A stretch of DNA of 64,000 nt from Alphaproteobacteria bacterium (GCA_003241875.1 QBLU01000013.1:1-64000), one strand, 5' to 3'; positions 50,662 to 59,948 are shown, counted from the stretch's first letter. Notes: generated from the letters alone by a model not told the origin. A program made the numbers and translations.

Positions 50662-51510
50662 TCACACCGCCAGATTGTCGATCAATCGCGTCGTCCCCAT
50701 CACCGCCGCCGCCATCAGCCGCGCCCCCGGTGTCACCGCGCGCAGCGGGGTCAGCCGCTCGCCGTCGACCAGTTCGAAATAATCGATCCGGGCAAAGCCG
50801 GCGCCGGCGATCTTGCGCTCGGCCGCCGCCAGTGCCGGGGCGACGTCACCGCCGGCGAGCAGCGCCTCGCGGGCCCGCGACAGCGCCTGCGGCAGCGCCA
50901 CGGCGCGGGCGCGTTCCTCGGCGGTCAGGTAGAGATTGCGCGACGACAGCGCGAGGCCGTCGTCGTCGCGAACGATGTGGCAGCCGATGATCTCGGTGCC
51001 GAGGTCGAGGTCCTCCGCCATGCGCCGCACGATCGCCAGCTGCTGCCAGTCCTTTTCGCCGAACACCGCGACATCGGCACGCGCCGCCGCCAGCAGTTTC
51101 GACACCACCGTCGCGACACCGTCGAAATGCCCCGGCCGGGCAGCGCCGCACAACAGGTCCGGCAGCGCGGCGACGCGTACGTAGGATGCAAACCCCGGCG
51201 GGTACATCGTCGCCACTGTCGGCGCGTAAAGCAGCTCGCAACCCGCGGCGCGCAGCTTGGCGCCGTCGCCGGCCTCGTCGCGCGGATAGCGCTCGAGATC
51301 CTCCGTCGGCCCGAACTGCTTTGGGTTGACGAAGATCGACGCCGTCACCTTGTCGGCGTGCTTCAGTCCTTCGGCGACCAGCGCCAGGTGCCCGGCGTGG
51401 AGCGCGCCCATCGTCGGCACAAAGGCGACGCGGTGGCCGGCGCGCTTCCACGCCTCCATCGCAGCGGTGAGCTCGAGGGGGGTGCGGACGATGCGCAGCG
51501 GTCCCGTCAT
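50662..51510 (-). CDS. panC: Pantothenate synthetase
   Basis: Joins pantoate and beta-alanine with ATP to give pantothenate, the precursor of CoA. The 282-residue protein has the nucleotidyl-transferase motif PTMGALHAGHLALV, then FVNPKQFGPTEDLERYPR, GEKDWQQLAIVRRM and the SSRNLYL loop that serves as the KMSKS equivalent. ATG 51510 gives the usual N-terminus; upstream in-frame codons have no family match. panB is not adjacent. It is divergent from mipZ across 95 bases. Confidence 0.96.
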   Translation of the reverse strand: MTGPLRIVRTPLELTAAMEAWKRAGHRVAFVPTMGALHAGHLALVAEGLKHADKVTASIFVNPKQFGPTEDLERYPRDEAGDGAKLRAAGCELLYAPTVATMYPPGFASYVRVAALPDLLCGAARPGHFDGVATVVSKLLAAARADVAVFGEKDWQQLAIVRRMAEDLDLGTEIIGCHIVRDDDGLALSSRNLYLTAEERARAVALPQALSRAREALLAGGDVAPALAAAERKIAGAGFARIDYFELVDGERLTPLRAVTPGARLMAAAVMGTTRLIDNLAV

Positions 51511-51605
51511 GGGCGGCCTTTCGGTTGCGTCACCATTGACTCTGGCTTGACACTGTCGCGCGGCTGTGTGCGAAACCGACGCGATTGGCAAGGTTCGGGG
51601 CAACG

Positions 51606-52415
51606 ATGGCGGGGGCAGATTTGGCGGCAGGAAAATCCGCGCACATCATCGTGCTCGGCAACGAAAAGGGCGGGTCCGGAAAATCGACGACCGCCGTCCA
51701 CATCGGCGTCGCCCTGGCCCATGCCGGCTTCAAGGTGGCCATGATCGATCTCGATTCGCGGCAGCGCACCGTCGCCCGCTATCTCGAAAATCGCGCCGCC
51801 TTTGCCGCATCGCGCGACCTGGCGCTGCCAACCCCAGATGTCGCGGTGATCGCCGACGGGCCGGAGGCCGCGGCGGAACTGGAGCTGCGGCTCGACCAAG
51901 CCCGGGGGCTCGACTTCATCGTCATCGACACGCCGGGCCGTGACAGCGAGCTCGCCCGGGCGGCGCTGGCCCGCGCCGACACCATCGTCACCCCGATCAA
52001 CGACAGCTTCGTCGATTTCGACCTGATCGGCCAGGTCGATCCCGAGACCTTCGCCGTCAAGCGGCCGAGCTTCTATGCCGAGCTGATCTGGGACGCCCGC
52101 CGCGCCCGCGCCAAGGTCGATGGCGTCCAGGTCGACTGGGTCGTGCTGCGCAACCGCCTGTCGACGCTGGAGGCGCGCAACCGCAAGCGCGTCGGCGCGG
52201 CGCTGGATGCCCTCGCGAAGCGCGTCGGCTTTCGCGTCGTCGGCGGGCTGGCCGAGCGCGTCATCTTCCGCGAATTCTTCCCGCGCGGGCTGACCCTGCT
52301 CGACCGTTCGGCGCTGGAGGATTTCAGCCTCAGCCATGTCGGTGCCCGGGCCGAGCTGCGGGCGCTGCTCGCCGGCCTCAACCTGCCGGGCTGGGACCCG
52401 GCGATGCTGGCCTAG
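51606..52415 (+). CDS. mipZ: Division-plane positioning ATPase MipZ
   Basis: MipZ is a ParA/MinD-type ATPase that binds ParB at the poles and forms a gradient that inhibits FtsZ, leaving midcell free. The 269-residue protein starts with a deviant Walker A VLGNEKGGSGKST, followed by MIDLDSRQRTVARYLENR, the Walker B region FIVIDTPGRDSELAR, and the MipZ-specific blocks TPINDSFVDFDLIGQVDP and DWVVLRNRLSTLEARNRKR with GFRVVGGLAERVIFREFFPRG-like ending. These blocks follow Caulobacter MipZ closely. ATG 51606 is chosen; TTG 51585 would add seven residues. A J-domain gene follows one base after its stop. Confidence 0.95.
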   Translation: MAGADLAAGKSAHIIVLGNEKGGSGKSTTAVHIGVALAHAGFKVAMIDLDSRQRTVARYLENRAAFAASRDLALPTPDVAVIADGPEAAAELELRLDQARGLDFIVIDTPGRDSELARAALARADTIVTPINDSFVDFDLIGQVDPETFAVKRPSFYAELIWDARRARAKVDGVQVDWVVLRNRLSTLEARNRKRVGAALDALAKRVGFRVVGGLAERVIFREFFPRGLTLLDRSALEDFSLSHVGARAELRALLAGLNLPGWDPAMLA

Positions 52416-52416
52416 C

Positions 52417-52812
52417 TTGGGTATCGCGCTCATCCTGGCGGCAGCGCTGGCCTGGTGGCTGCACAAGCGCGGCGAGCTGGTGCCCAATCTGGTCCGGCTC
52501 GGCGGCAGCGGCGTTGCGGCGCTGTTCGCCATCCGCATGCTGGAGACCGGGCATCTGCTGATGGCAGCGATCGCGGCGGCGTTTGGCTGGTACTGGTGGA
52601 AATCGCAGGCGCCCAAGGCGGCGGCCGGCGATGCCAGAAAGGCCCGGGCGCTGCTCGGCGTGCCTCCTAATGCCGATGCCGAGGCCATTCAGGCGGCCTG
52701 GCGCCAGCGTATCGCCGCCGCCCACCCCGATGCCGGCGGCAGCGACGCCGCGGCCAGCGCGGTCACGGCGGCGCGCGACCTGCTGCTGGCCGAGCTGCGG
52801 CAACGAAACTAG
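52417..52812 (+). CDS. Membrane-anchored J-domain protein
   Basis: A 131-residue protein with two short N-terminal hydrophobic segments (LGIALILAAALAWWLH; MAAIAAAFGWYWW) and a C-terminal J-domain: KARALLGVPPNADAEAIQAAWRQRIAAAHPDAGGS, with the HPD tripeptide needed to stimulate Hsp70. The layout is that of Pam18/TIM14-like proteins. The TTG start lies one base after the mipZ stop, so translation depends on coupling. It would recruit DnaK to the inner membrane; the link with MipZ is known only as gene order. Confidence 0.88.
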   Translation: MGIALILAAALAWWLHKRGELVPNLVRLGGSGVAALFAIRMLETGHLLMAAIAAAFGWYWWKSQAPKAAAGDARKARALLGVPPNADAEAIQAAWRQRIAAAHPDAGGSDAAASAVTAARDLLLAELRQRN

Positions 52813-52877
52813 ACAGTGCACGTAATGAGTTGTTGAGGATTGGCGGCTAGAGCGCGCCAAAGTTACGGAGTTTGCCG

Positions 52878-54257
52878 GTGTCCCATCAGTTCCATGCCAC
52901 GTCCCTGCGCGAATACGACATTCGCGGCCTTGTCGGAGATACGCTGACCGAGGCCGACGCCCATGCCATCGGCCGCAGCTTCGGCACGGTCATCCGGCGC
53001 GCCGGCGGCAGCAAGGTAGCCGTCGGCTATGACGGCCGCACATCGTCGCCGGTGTTCGAGACGGCACTGGTGCGCGGCCTCAACGAGGCCGGGGTCGAGG
53101 CCTGGCGGGTCGGCCTGGGGCCGACGCCGATGCTCTATTATTCGGTCTACGAGCTCGGGTGCGACGGCGGCATCATGATTACCGGCAGCCATAATCCGCC
53201 GGCGTACAACGGTTTCAAGATGATGCTGAAGGACCGGCCGTTCTTTGGCGCCGACATCCGCGCGCTGGGCGAAATGGCGGCGGCCGGCGACTGGGAAACC
53301 GGGACCGCCGGGGAACGCAGCATTGAGATCATGGATCGTTATGTCGACAGGCTGGCGCAGGGCTTCGACGGCCAGGCCTTCACCATCGCCTGGGATTGCG
53401 GCAACGGCGTCGCCGGGCCGGTGGTCGAAAAGCTGGTGAAAAAGCTGCCCGGCACCCATTACCTGCTGTTCACCGAGGTCGACGGCAATTTCCCCAACCA
53501 CCACCCCGATCCGACCGAGGAAAAGAACCTCGTCGACCTGAAGCGCGCCGTGGCCGAGCATGGCTGCGATTTCGGCGTGGCCTTCGATGGCGATGCCGAC
53601 CGGCTGGGGGCTGTCGACGGCCAGGGCCGGGTCGTCTGGGGCGACCAGCTGCTCGGCATCCTCGCCGAACCGGTGCTGAAGGCGCTGCCCGGCGCCACCA
53701 TCATCGCCGATGTGAAGGCCAGCCAGGCGCTGTACGACCGCATCGCCGAACTGGGCGGCAAGCCGCTGATGTGGAAGACCGGCCACAGCCTGATCAAGGC
53801 CAAGATGAAGGAAGTCGATTCGCCGCTCGCCGGGGAAATGAGCGGCCACATCTTTTTCAAGCACGAATGGTATGGCTTCGACGACGGCATCTACGCCGCG
53901 GTGCGCCTGATCCGCGCCGTGTCGGCGCTCGGCGGCTCGCTGACCGCGCTGAAGGACGCCATGCCGGCGATGGTCAACACGCCGGAGTTGCGCTTCCAAT
54001 CGTCGGAGGATCGCAAGTTCGTGGTCGTCAGCGAAGTCCTGGGGCGCCTGAAAGCGGCCGGGGCGACGGTCGACGAGACCGACGGTGCGCGGGTGACGAC
54101 GCCCGACGGCTGGTGGCTGCTGCGCGCTTCCAACACCCAGGATGTGCTGGTGGCGCGCGTCGAGGCGCGCAGCACGGCGGCGCTGGAGCGCCTGCAGGGC
54201 GATCTCAATGCCGCGCTCGCCGAGTCGGGCGTGGCGCCGGTGGTCGTCGGGCATTAA
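52878..54257 (+). CDS. Phosphomannomutase/phosphoglucomutase
   Basis: A 459-residue alpha-D-phosphohexomutase that interconverts the 6- and 1-phosphates of mannose or glucose for nucleotide-sugar and polysaccharide synthesis. The phosphoserine loop is [15 protein letters not shown], the metal site DGDADRLG, and the sugar-binding loop [19 protein letters not shown]; the C-terminal domain closes with [15 protein letters not shown]. The GEMSGH loop favours dual PMM/PGM (AlgC/ManB) activity. ACGGAG lies 7 bases before GTG 52878, preferred over TTG 52872, which is only one base from it. It stands alone with a 65-base leader. Confidence 0.95.
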   Translation: MSHQFHATSLREYDIRGLVGDTLTEADAHAIGRSFGTVIRRAGGSKVAVGYDGRTSSPVFETALVRGLNEAGVEAWRVGLGPTPMLYYSVYELGCDGGIMITGSHNPPAYNGFKMMLKDRPFFGADIRALGEMAAAGDWETGTAGERSIEIMDRYVDRLAQGFDGQAFTIAWDCGNGVAGPVVEKLVKKLPGTHYLLFTEVDGNFPNHHPDPTEEKNLVDLKRAVAEHGCDFGVAFDGDADRLGAVDGQGRVVWGDQLLGILAEPVLKALPGATIIADVKASQALYDRIAELGGKPLMWKTGHSLIKAKMKEVDSPLAGEMSGHIFFKHEWYGFDDGIYAAVRLIRAVSALGGSLTALKDAMPAMVNTPELRFQSSEDRKFVVVSEVLGRLKAAGATVDETDGARVTTPDGWWLLRASNTQDVLVARVEARSTAALERLQGDLNAALAESGVAPVVVGH

Positions 54258-54258
54258 G

Positions 54259-54350
54259 ATGTTGCGGTAACAGCAGTTTCACGGCGATGTTGCAGCGCAA
54301 CATGAGGCCTTGAAAGTCGTTGTGGTTTCGACTATGTTGCACCGCAGCAT
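54259..54350 (+). promoter_or_regulatory. Tandem PhaR-like dyads before the phasin gene
   Basis: ATGTTGC-AGC-GCAACAT (54287-54303) is perfect. ATGTTGC-ACC-GCAGCAT (54334-54350) has one mismatch. A weaker third site, TGTTGC-G-GTAACA, is at 54260-54272. PhaR, the repressor of phasin and PHA genes in alphaproteobacteria, binds TGC-rich dyads of this kind and releases them when PHA granules bind it. Confidence 0.6.
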
Positions 54351-54366
54351 GAACGTGGAGCCAGCA

Positions 54367-55398
54367 ATGCCTGCCAAGACGAACACCGCATCGAAGAAGC
54401 CCGCAGCGCGTCGCGGCGAGGCCAAGGTTGCGCCTGTTGCGTCGAAGCCTGTTGCCAAGGCGGCCGCGCCGGCCACCAAGCCGGTGGCGTCCGCCGCCGC
54501 AAAGCCGACCCCGCGTCCGGTCTCGGCAAAGCCGGCGCCCAAGCCCGTCAAGGCTGCGGTGCCGGCCAAGGCTGCGGTGCCTGCAAAGGCTGCTGCGCCC
54601 AAGGTCACGGCCGCGCCGGTCGCTGCGCCGAAGGCCGTGGCGCCCCAGCCGGCAGCGCCGAAGCCCGATGCGCCGAAACCTGCCGCACCGAAGCTCGTGG
54701 CATCAGCCCCGCCAGCCGCAGAGGTCGTCGCCCCCGTCGCGCCGGAAGCCCCCGTCGCGCCGGCGGCCCCTGTTGCAGCGCCCGTAGCGCCGGCCGCAGT
54801 GGCCGTGCCGCCCGTTGCCCCGGCCGCCCCGCGTCCGCCGCTCTACGTCGTCCCCACCCCGTTCAACCTGCCCACCTCCCTCAACCTCAAGGAAACTCCC
54901 ATGGCTGCTGCCTTTGAAACTACCCAGGAAAACGTCAAGAACACCGTCAGCCAGATGAACAAGTCGGCTGAAGACGCGATGACCACCGGCAAGGCCGCGA
55001 TGGAACAGATCACCGCCAAGTCGAAGGAAGCCGTCGAGCAGAGCATGAAGTCGCTCGACGAAATCACCGACATGGCCCGTGGCAATGTCGAAGCGCTGCT
55101 GGCCTCGGCCCGCGCCGCCACCGCCGGCATCGAGCAGATCGCCACCCACGTCGCCGAAGTGTCGCGCAAGAGCTTTGAAGAAGCCTCGACGGCGATGAAG
55201 GCGATCACGGCCGCCAAGACGCCGAACGAGCTGATGCAGCTGCAGAGCGACTATGCCAAGGGCCAGTTCGACCATGCCGTTTCGGAATTCTCGAAGCTTT
55301 CGGAAATGATGGTCAAGCTCGCCGGTGAAGTGTTCGAGCCGGTCCAGAACCGCGCCGCGATCGCCACCGACAAGATGAAGTCGACCTTCAACAAGTAA
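54367..55398 (+). CDS. Phasin-family protein with long Lys/Pro/Ala-rich N-terminus
   Basis: A protein of about 343 residues. Residues 1-175 are low-complexity Ala/Pro/Lys (many AAPK and PAKA repeats), reminiscent of the histone H1-like parts of PhaF-type phasins but N-terminal here. The phasin core begins near residue 179 ([27 protein letters not shown]) and continues [41 protein letters not shown]. Phasins coat PHA granules. GTGGAG precedes ATG 54367; ATG 54352 is possible but abuts the operator. An internal ATG at 54901 with AAGGAA could give the core alone, about 165 residues. Confidence 0.92.
   Translation: MPAKTNTASKKPAARRGEAKVAPVASKPVAKAAAPATKPVASAAAKPTPRPVSAKPAPKPVKAAVPAKAAVPAKAAAPKVTAAPVAAPKAVAPQPAAPKPDAPKPAAPKLVASAPPAAEVVAPVAPEAPVAPAAPVAAPVAPAAVAVPPVAPAAPRPPLYVVPTPFNLPTSLNLKETPMAAAFETTQENVKNTVSQMNKSAEDAMTTGKAAMEQITAKSKEAVEQSMKSLDEITDMARGNVEALLASARAATAGIEQIATHVAEVSRKSFEEASTAMKAITAAKTPNELMQLQSDYAKGQFDHAVSEFSKLSEMMVKLAGEVFEPVQNRAAIATDKMKSTFNK
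54889..54903 (+). promoter_or_regulatory. Internal ribosome site and ATG at the phasin core
   Basis: AAGGAA (54889-54894) is followed 6 bases later by ATG 54901, exactly where the conserved phasin domain begins ([12 protein letters not shown]). The site is stronger than the one before the long frame, so a short phasin isoform from the same mRNA is plausible. Confidence 0.5.
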
Positions 55399-55424
55399 GG
55401 TCGATTGCGATCGAACGCCAGAAG

Positions 55425-55454
55425 GGGCGGGTGCGGCGACGCGCCCGCCCTTTT
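55425..55454 (+). terminator. Intrinsic terminator of the phasin gene
   Basis: An 11-base stem GGGCGGGTGCG (55425-55435) with CGCGCCCGCCC (55440-55450), one T-G pair, a GCGA tetraloop of the stable GNRA type and a following TTTTC. Confidence 0.88.
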
Positions 55455-55516
55455 CTGTGCGCGCATTCCGCCCTATATTGGCCGTTCGCCCCTGCCCGCC
55501 GGAGCCGACCCCTTTG

Positions 55517-55879
55517 ATGAACCTCGTGCCGTTGCTTAGCGATGACGATTCCCAGGACGGCAAGCCGGGCGGCCCCGGCGGCGGCACCGGCGTCGGCGTC
55601 GCCACCAAGACCCGCACCCGCACCGCTAAGCCGGCGCTGTACAAGGTGTTGATGTTGAACGACGATTACACGCCGATGGAATTCGTCGTGCTGACGTTGC
55701 AGCGTTTCTTCAAGATGACCATCGAGGACGCCACCCGCGTCATGCTGCATGTCCACCAGCGCGGCGTGGGCGTCTGCGGCATCTTCACCTATGAAGTCGC
55801 CGAGACCAAGGTCAACCAGGTCATCGATTTCGCCCGCGAGCACCAGCATCCGCTGCAATGCACGATGGAAAAGGACTAG
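55517..55879 (+). CDS. clpS: ATP-dependent Clp protease adaptor ClpS
   Basis: ClpS delivers N-degron substrates to ClpAP. The 120-residue protein has a disordered Gly/Thr-rich N-terminus and then the core: [47 protein letters not shown], and the terminal [10 protein letters not shown]. The N-degron pocket residues N-D-D-Y-T-P-M and the H-x-x-G segment are intact. ATG 55517 fits the family length; the longer frame runs back into the phasin terminator. clpA is not downstream: a paired repeat and an SDR gene follow instead. Confidence 0.96.
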   Translation: MNLVPLLSDDDSQDGKPGGPGGGTGVGVATKTRTRTAKPALYKVLMLNDDYTPMEFVVLTLQRFFKMTIEDATRVMLHVHQRGVGVCGIFTYEVAETKVNQVIDFAREHQHPLQCTMEKD

Positions 55880-55890
55880 GCGGTCCAACC

Positions 55891-56052
55891 CGTCACCCCG
55901 GCGAAGGCCGGGGCCCATGAACGTCTGGCTGGGGCAACCGAAGGACCCGTCGTCTCGGTGAGCGGCCTTTAACGAATGGCCGACGATCGGATAGGGTGCC
56001 CGAACGCGCCAGAGATTGTGGTTCATGGGCCCCGGCCTTCGCCGGGGTGACG
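55891..56052. repeat. Paired interspersed inverted repeat, copy 4
   Basis: The left unit is 55891-55919 and the right unit 56022-56052, 102 bases apart, with ends GTCACCCCGGC and GCCGGGGTGAC. The central triplets GAA and TTC are complementary. The spacer between the units holds no gene. It lies between clpS and the SDR gene, both on the plus strand. Confidence 0.9.
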
Positions 56053-56141
56053 GGTTTTATTCGTCACAACGTCGTATTGGCCCGCCCGCTGCGCCACCGC
56101 GTCCACTGGCGCGCGACCGCCATCGCGGTTAGCCGGGCGGC

Positions 56142-56840
56142 ATGACCCGCCTCCCCTCGTTCACCCCTGCGGCCCATGCCGTCGTCATCGGCGCCAGTGG
56201 CGGCATCGGCGCCGCGCTGGCCGACCTGTTCGACGCCGACCCGCAGTTCCGCCATGTGACACGACTGTCGCGCGCCACCGGCCTCGATCTTACCGATCCT
56301 GCCAGCATCATTGCCGCGGCCACGGCGCTGCCATCGCCGCCCGACCTCGTCATCTGCGCGACCGGCTTGCTCCACGCCGACGGCATCGCTCCCGAACGCG
56401 ACCTGCGCATGGTGTCGGCCGACGCCTTCGCCCGCGCCTTCGCCGTCAACGCCACCGGTCCGGCGCTGGTCGCGCAGGCGTTCCTGCCGCTGCTGCCCAA
56501 GGGGCGCAAGACGCTGTTCGCGGCGCTGTCGGCGCGGGTCGGCTCGATCGGCGACAATCGGCTCGGCGGCTGGCACGCCTATCGCGCGTCCAAGGCCGCG
56601 CTCAACCAGATCCTGCGCACCATGGCGATCGAGCAGGCCCGCAAGAACCCCGACAGCATCGTCATCGGCCTGCACCCCGGCACCGTCGATACCGACCTGT
56701 CAAAGCCGTTCCAGCGCAATGTCCGGACGCTGTTCACCCCAGCGCAATCGGCCGCCCACCTGATCGACGTCATCGAGAGGATGACGCCGGCGGTGAGCGG
56801 CCGGGTGTACGACTGGCAGGGTGCCGAGATTACGCCTTAG
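56142..56840 (+). CDS. Short-chain dehydrogenase/reductase
   Basis: A 232-residue SDR enzyme. The cofactor motif is VVIGASGGIGAALADLF, followed by ICATGLLH and the active site Tyr-Lys pair in WHAYRASKAALNQIL, then LHPGTVDTDLSKPF. The C-factor (CsgA)-like subgroup is suggested by this arrangement and the length. Substrate unknown. Its stop overlaps the stop of the small convergent gene (shared bases 56838-56839). Confidence 0.92.
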   Translation: MTRLPSFTPAAHAVVIGASGGIGAALADLFDADPQFRHVTRLSRATGLDLTDPASIIAAATALPSPPDLVICATGLLHADGIAPERDLRMVSADAFARAFAVNATGPALVAQAFLPLLPKGRKTLFAALSARVGSIGDNRLGGWHAYRASKAALNQILRTMAIEQARKNPDSIVIGLHPGTVDTDLSKPFQRNVRTLFTPAQSAAHLIDVIERMTPAVSGRVYDWQGAEITP

Positions 56841-57052
56841 ATCGACGGCACCGCATTCGGGATGGTGTTTTCGTCGGCAATGCCGGCGCCGTATGACAGC
56901 GACGCGTCACGGCCGTCGGGCGTATGCGCGCCGCCGCGGTTGTTCGAGCTGTCCTGGCCCATGCCGAGTTCGTTCTTGATGCCGCCGGCGGCGCGGTTGC
57001 CGAGCCAGACGGCGAGGCCAGCGAGGCCGAGGCCGATGATGATGGATTTCAT
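56837..57052 (-). CDS. Small membrane-anchored hypothetical protein
   Basis: A 71-residue protein with a single hydrophobic N-terminal segment (MKSIIIGLGLAGLAVWLG) and a polar tail rich in Gly, Asn and Asp (GMGQDSSNNRGGAHTPDGRD). AGGAGA lies 6 bases before the ATG at 57052, which makes it a convincing small gene. I see no known domain. It converges with the SDR gene with overlapping stops. Confidence 0.78.
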   Translation of the reverse strand: MKSIIIGLGLAGLAVWLGNRAAGGIKNELGMGQDSSNNRGGAHTPDGRDASLSYGAGIADENTIPNAVPSI

Positions 57053-57204
57053 GGTGTTTCTCCTTTGCCTGACCAACCCTGCAACGCCGCCGGGGTTCCG
57101 CCAAAAGCGGCGAGTGGACAGGCCGGAGGCGGTGTCCTAGCGTCGCCACCCATGGCCGTCACGATCCGCCACGCCCGCACCCTGATCGCCGCCTGACGGT
57201 CGCC

Positions 57205-58494
57205 GTGACCCGCCGCGACGCCGGCCTGGTGGCGAGCATCGGTCTTGGCGGCCTTGTCGGCAATTTCCTCGGGCTCATCATCGGCGCCGGCATCTTTGCC
57301 GTGCCGCGCGACATCGCCGCCGCCATGGGCCCCTGGGGGCCGCTGAGCTATGTCGCCGGTGCGATCACCATGGGCGCCATCATGCTGTGCTTTGCGGAAG
57401 CCGCGGCGCGGGTGCCGACCAGCGGCGGCATCTATGGCATCGCGACCACCGCCTTCGGCCCCTATTGGGGGTGGCTGAGCGGCATCCTGCTGTGGGCGGG
57501 CAACACCCTGTCGAGCGCCGCCGGCGCCGTCGCGGCGGTTGCCGCGGCAAGCCTGTTCGTGCCGGCACTGGGTGCCGGCCTGGCCCAGTCGCTGGCCATC
57601 GTCGCGCTCTATGTTGCGCTGGTGCTGATGAACATCCGCAGCGTTGCCACCGCATCGCGGCTCATCTCGGCGGCGACGCTGCTGAAGCTGATCCCGATCG
57701 TGTTGTTCCTCGCCATCGGCGCGGCCTATGTCTCGCCGGTCAACCTGCAGGCGGCGCTGCCCGCCGGCGGCAGCCCCGATATCGGCCGCGCCGCCATCCT
57801 CGGCCTGTTCATGTTCACCGGTATCGAGGTCGGGCTGGGGGTCGCCGGCGAAGTGCGCGACCCGGCGCGCACCATCCCGCGCGCCATCGCCATCGCCCTG
57901 TCGGCGGCAGCGCTGCTCTACATCGGCATCCAGGTCGTCGCCCAGGGACTGATTGGCAACGCCCTCGCCGACGCCCCGGCACCGCTCGCCGCCGCGCTCG
58001 GCAGCGTGTCGCCGGCGCTGGGGGCGATGATGGCGATCGGGGCGATGGTGTCGATTATCGGTTATCTGGCCGGCGACATGATGAGCTCACCACGGACGCT
58101 GTTCGCGGCGGCGCGCGACGGCTATCTGCCGGCGCTGTTCGGGCGGGTCGATACCCGCTACCACGCGCCGCAACTGGCGATCATCGTCCATGCCGCCGTG
58201 GCCGGGGCGCTGGCCCTGTCGGGCAGTTTCCAGGCGCTGGTCATCGCGTCGACGCTGATCACGCTGATCGTCTATGTCATCGGCTGCGCGGCGGCGCTGC
58301 GGCTGCGCGCCCGCGACGTGGCTCTGGCCGGGCCGGTGGCGCGTGTCTGGGGGCTGTGGCCGGCGGCGATCATGGCCTTTGCCGCCAGCGCCTGGCTGGC
58401 GGCGCAATCGACACGGGCGGAGGCGGTGGCGATCGCGGCGCTGATCGGCGTGGCGACGCTGCTGCACGTCCTGCGCCGCAAGGCGGTTCCCTAG
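57205..58494 (+). CDS. APC-family amino acid permease
   Basis: A 429-residue transporter with about 12 membrane segments. The N-terminal unwound-helix motif IIGAGIFAVPRDIAAAMGPWG and the following SYVAGAITMGAIMLCFAEAAARVPTSGG are typical of the APC superfamily, which moves amino acids or amines with protons. The start is a GTG (57205) placed directly before the first hydrophobic segment. No amino-acid enzyme is adjacent. The stop shares the CTAG sequence with the convergent photolyase (58491-58494). Confidence 0.93.
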   Translation: MTRRDAGLVASIGLGGLVGNFLGLIIGAGIFAVPRDIAAAMGPWGPLSYVAGAITMGAIMLCFAEAAARVPTSGGIYGIATTAFGPYWGWLSGILLWAGNTLSSAAGAVAAVAAASLFVPALGAGLAQSLAIVALYVALVLMNIRSVATASRLISAATLLKLIPIVLFLAIGAAYVSPVNLQAALPAGGSPDIGRAAILGLFMFTGIEVGLGVAGEVRDPARTIPRAIAIALSAAALLYIGIQVVAQGLIGNALADAPAPLAAALGSVSPALGAMMAIGAMVSIIGYLAGDMMSSPRTLFAAARDGYLPALFGRVDTRYHAPQLAIIVHAAVAGALALSGSFQALVIASTLITLIVYVIGCAAALRLRARDVALAGPVARVWGLWPAAIMAFAASAWLAAQSTRAEAVAIAALIGVATLLHVLRRKAVP

Positions 58495-59882
58495 CCCCGC
58501 GCCGCCGCATAGGCCGCCAGCGCCCGCGCCCGGCCCTCGGCATGATCGATGATCGGGCGCGGATAGGTTCGGCCCAGCGTCACCCCGGCGGCGCGCAGCA
58601 GCATCGGCTCCGCCGCCGCGGGGTCGTGGATCACCGAATCGGGCAGCTGCGCCAGTTCGGGCACCCAGCGCCGAATATAGCCCGCGGCGTCGAACTTGGC
58701 GCTTTGCGACAGCGGCGCGAACACCCGGTTGAACGGCGATGAATCGACGCCCGAGCCCATCACCCATTGCCAGCCCAGCGAATTGGCATTGAGATCGGCA
58801 TCGACGAGGCAATCCCAGAACCAGCGCTGGCCGACCCGCCAGTCGACCAGCAAATGCTTCACCAGGAACGAGGCGGCGATCATGCGGACGCGATTGTGCA
58901 TCCAGCCGGTCGTCCACAACTGGCGCATGCCGGCATCGACGATCGGATAGCCGGTGCGCCCACGCTGCCAGGCCTCGAGATCGTCGGGCGCGCTGCGAAA
59001 GCCCATGTCGTCGAACTGCGCACGTCCCGGCACATCGGCGTGATCGGGGAATTGGTCGAGGATGTTGGCGGCGAAGTCGCGCCAGCCGAGCTCGCGCAGA
59101 TAAGGCTCCGCCTGCGCGGCCGGGATGGCGTCGGCAACGGCGTGCCAGATGCTGCGCACCGAAATTTCGCCGAGCGCCAGGTGCGGCGACAGCCGGGAGG
59201 AGCCCTCCTGCGACGGCAGGTTGCGCGCCGTGTCATAGCCGGTGGCGACGTCGAGGAAGGTGGCCAGCCGCGCCGCGGCCCCGGCCTCGCCCGGCGTCCA
59301 GATGTCGAAACCGCCCGACCAGTCGGGCCTGGTCGGCAGCAGGTTCCAATCGGCCAGGTTGTCGCCGGCCGGCGCCGCGGCGAACGTCATCTCCGGCACC
59401 GGCTGCGGCTCCGGCGGCGGCAGTTGCTCCTGCAATTTCTTCCACCATGGCGTGAAGATGCGGTAGCGCCCGCCGCCGCCGGCGAGCACGCTCGCCGGCG
59501 GGGCGAGCAGCGCGCCGTGATAGCGTTTCAGCGTAACCGCGCGCGCCACCTCGGCGTCCTGCGCCTTGGCCCAGGGCTCGTAATGGGTCAGCGTATGGAC
59601 CGCGGCGGCGCCGATCGCCTGGGCGAACTCGGGCACGACGCTGCCGGCACGGCCACGCCGCAGCACCAGCCCGCCACCGCGCGTGGCCAGGTCACGACCC
59701 AGCACGGCCAGGCTGTGATGCAGCCACCAGCGTTGCGCCGCGCCCATCCGCCAATGGCCCGGCGTGTCGTCGTCGAGAACGTAGAGCGCCACCAGCGGGC
59801 CTTGACGGGCGGCGCCGATCAGGGCGGCATGGTCGGCAAGGCGCAGGTCGTTGCGGAACCAGATGAGATGCGGTGCTGACAT
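58491..59882 (-). CDS. phr: Deoxyribodipyrimidine photolyase (class I, FAD-dependent)
   Basis: Repairs cyclobutane pyrimidine dimers with blue light. The 463-residue protein has the N-terminal antenna-binding Rossmann domain (MSAPHLIWFRNDLRLADHAAL) and the FAD-binding half with GYPIVDAGMRQLWTTGWMHN, RMIAASFLVKHLLVDWRVG, DLNANSLGWQWVMGSGVDS and FNRVFAPLSQSAKFDAAGYI. These blocks are complete and the active-site Trp residues (GWMHN, GWQW) are in place. A pigmented, light-exposed lifestyle would fit with the carotenoid oxygenase in this window. The gene is divergent from the transaminase gene across 66 bases. Confidence 0.95.
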   Translation of the reverse strand: MSAPHLIWFRNDLRLADHAALIGAARQGPLVALYVLDDDTPGHWRMGAAQRWWLHHSLAVLGRDLATRGGGLVLRRGRAGSVVPEFAQAIGAAAVHTLTHYEPWAKAQDAEVARAVTLKRYHGALLAPPASVLAGGGGRYRIFTPWWKKLQEQLPPPEPQPVPEMTFAAAPAGDNLADWNLLPTRPDWSGGFDIWTPGEAGAAARLATFLDVATGYDTARNLPSQEGSSRLSPHLALGEISVRSIWHAVADAIPAAQAEPYLRELGWRDFAANILDQFPDHADVPGRAQFDDMGFRSAPDDLEAWQRGRTGYPIVDAGMRQLWTTGWMHNRVRMIAASFLVKHLLVDWRVGQRWFWDCLVDADLNANSLGWQWVMGSGVDSSPFNRVFAPLSQSAKFDAAGYIRRWVPELAQLPDSVIHDPAAAEPMLLRAAGVTLGRTYPRPIIDHAEGRARALAAYAAARG

Positions 59883-59948
59883 GGGGCCCCCTATGCCGCT
59901 AAAGGCCGATCATGTCGCGGCCTTCGCCGCCGGAGGGGACGCGCCCGA

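Noticed and set aside
54367-54900. Separate gene or frameshift for the Ala/Pro/Lys-rich part before the phasin core
   Set aside because: The frame is continuous with the phasin with no stop between, and it has a ribosome site; one protein with a possible internal start is the simpler reading.
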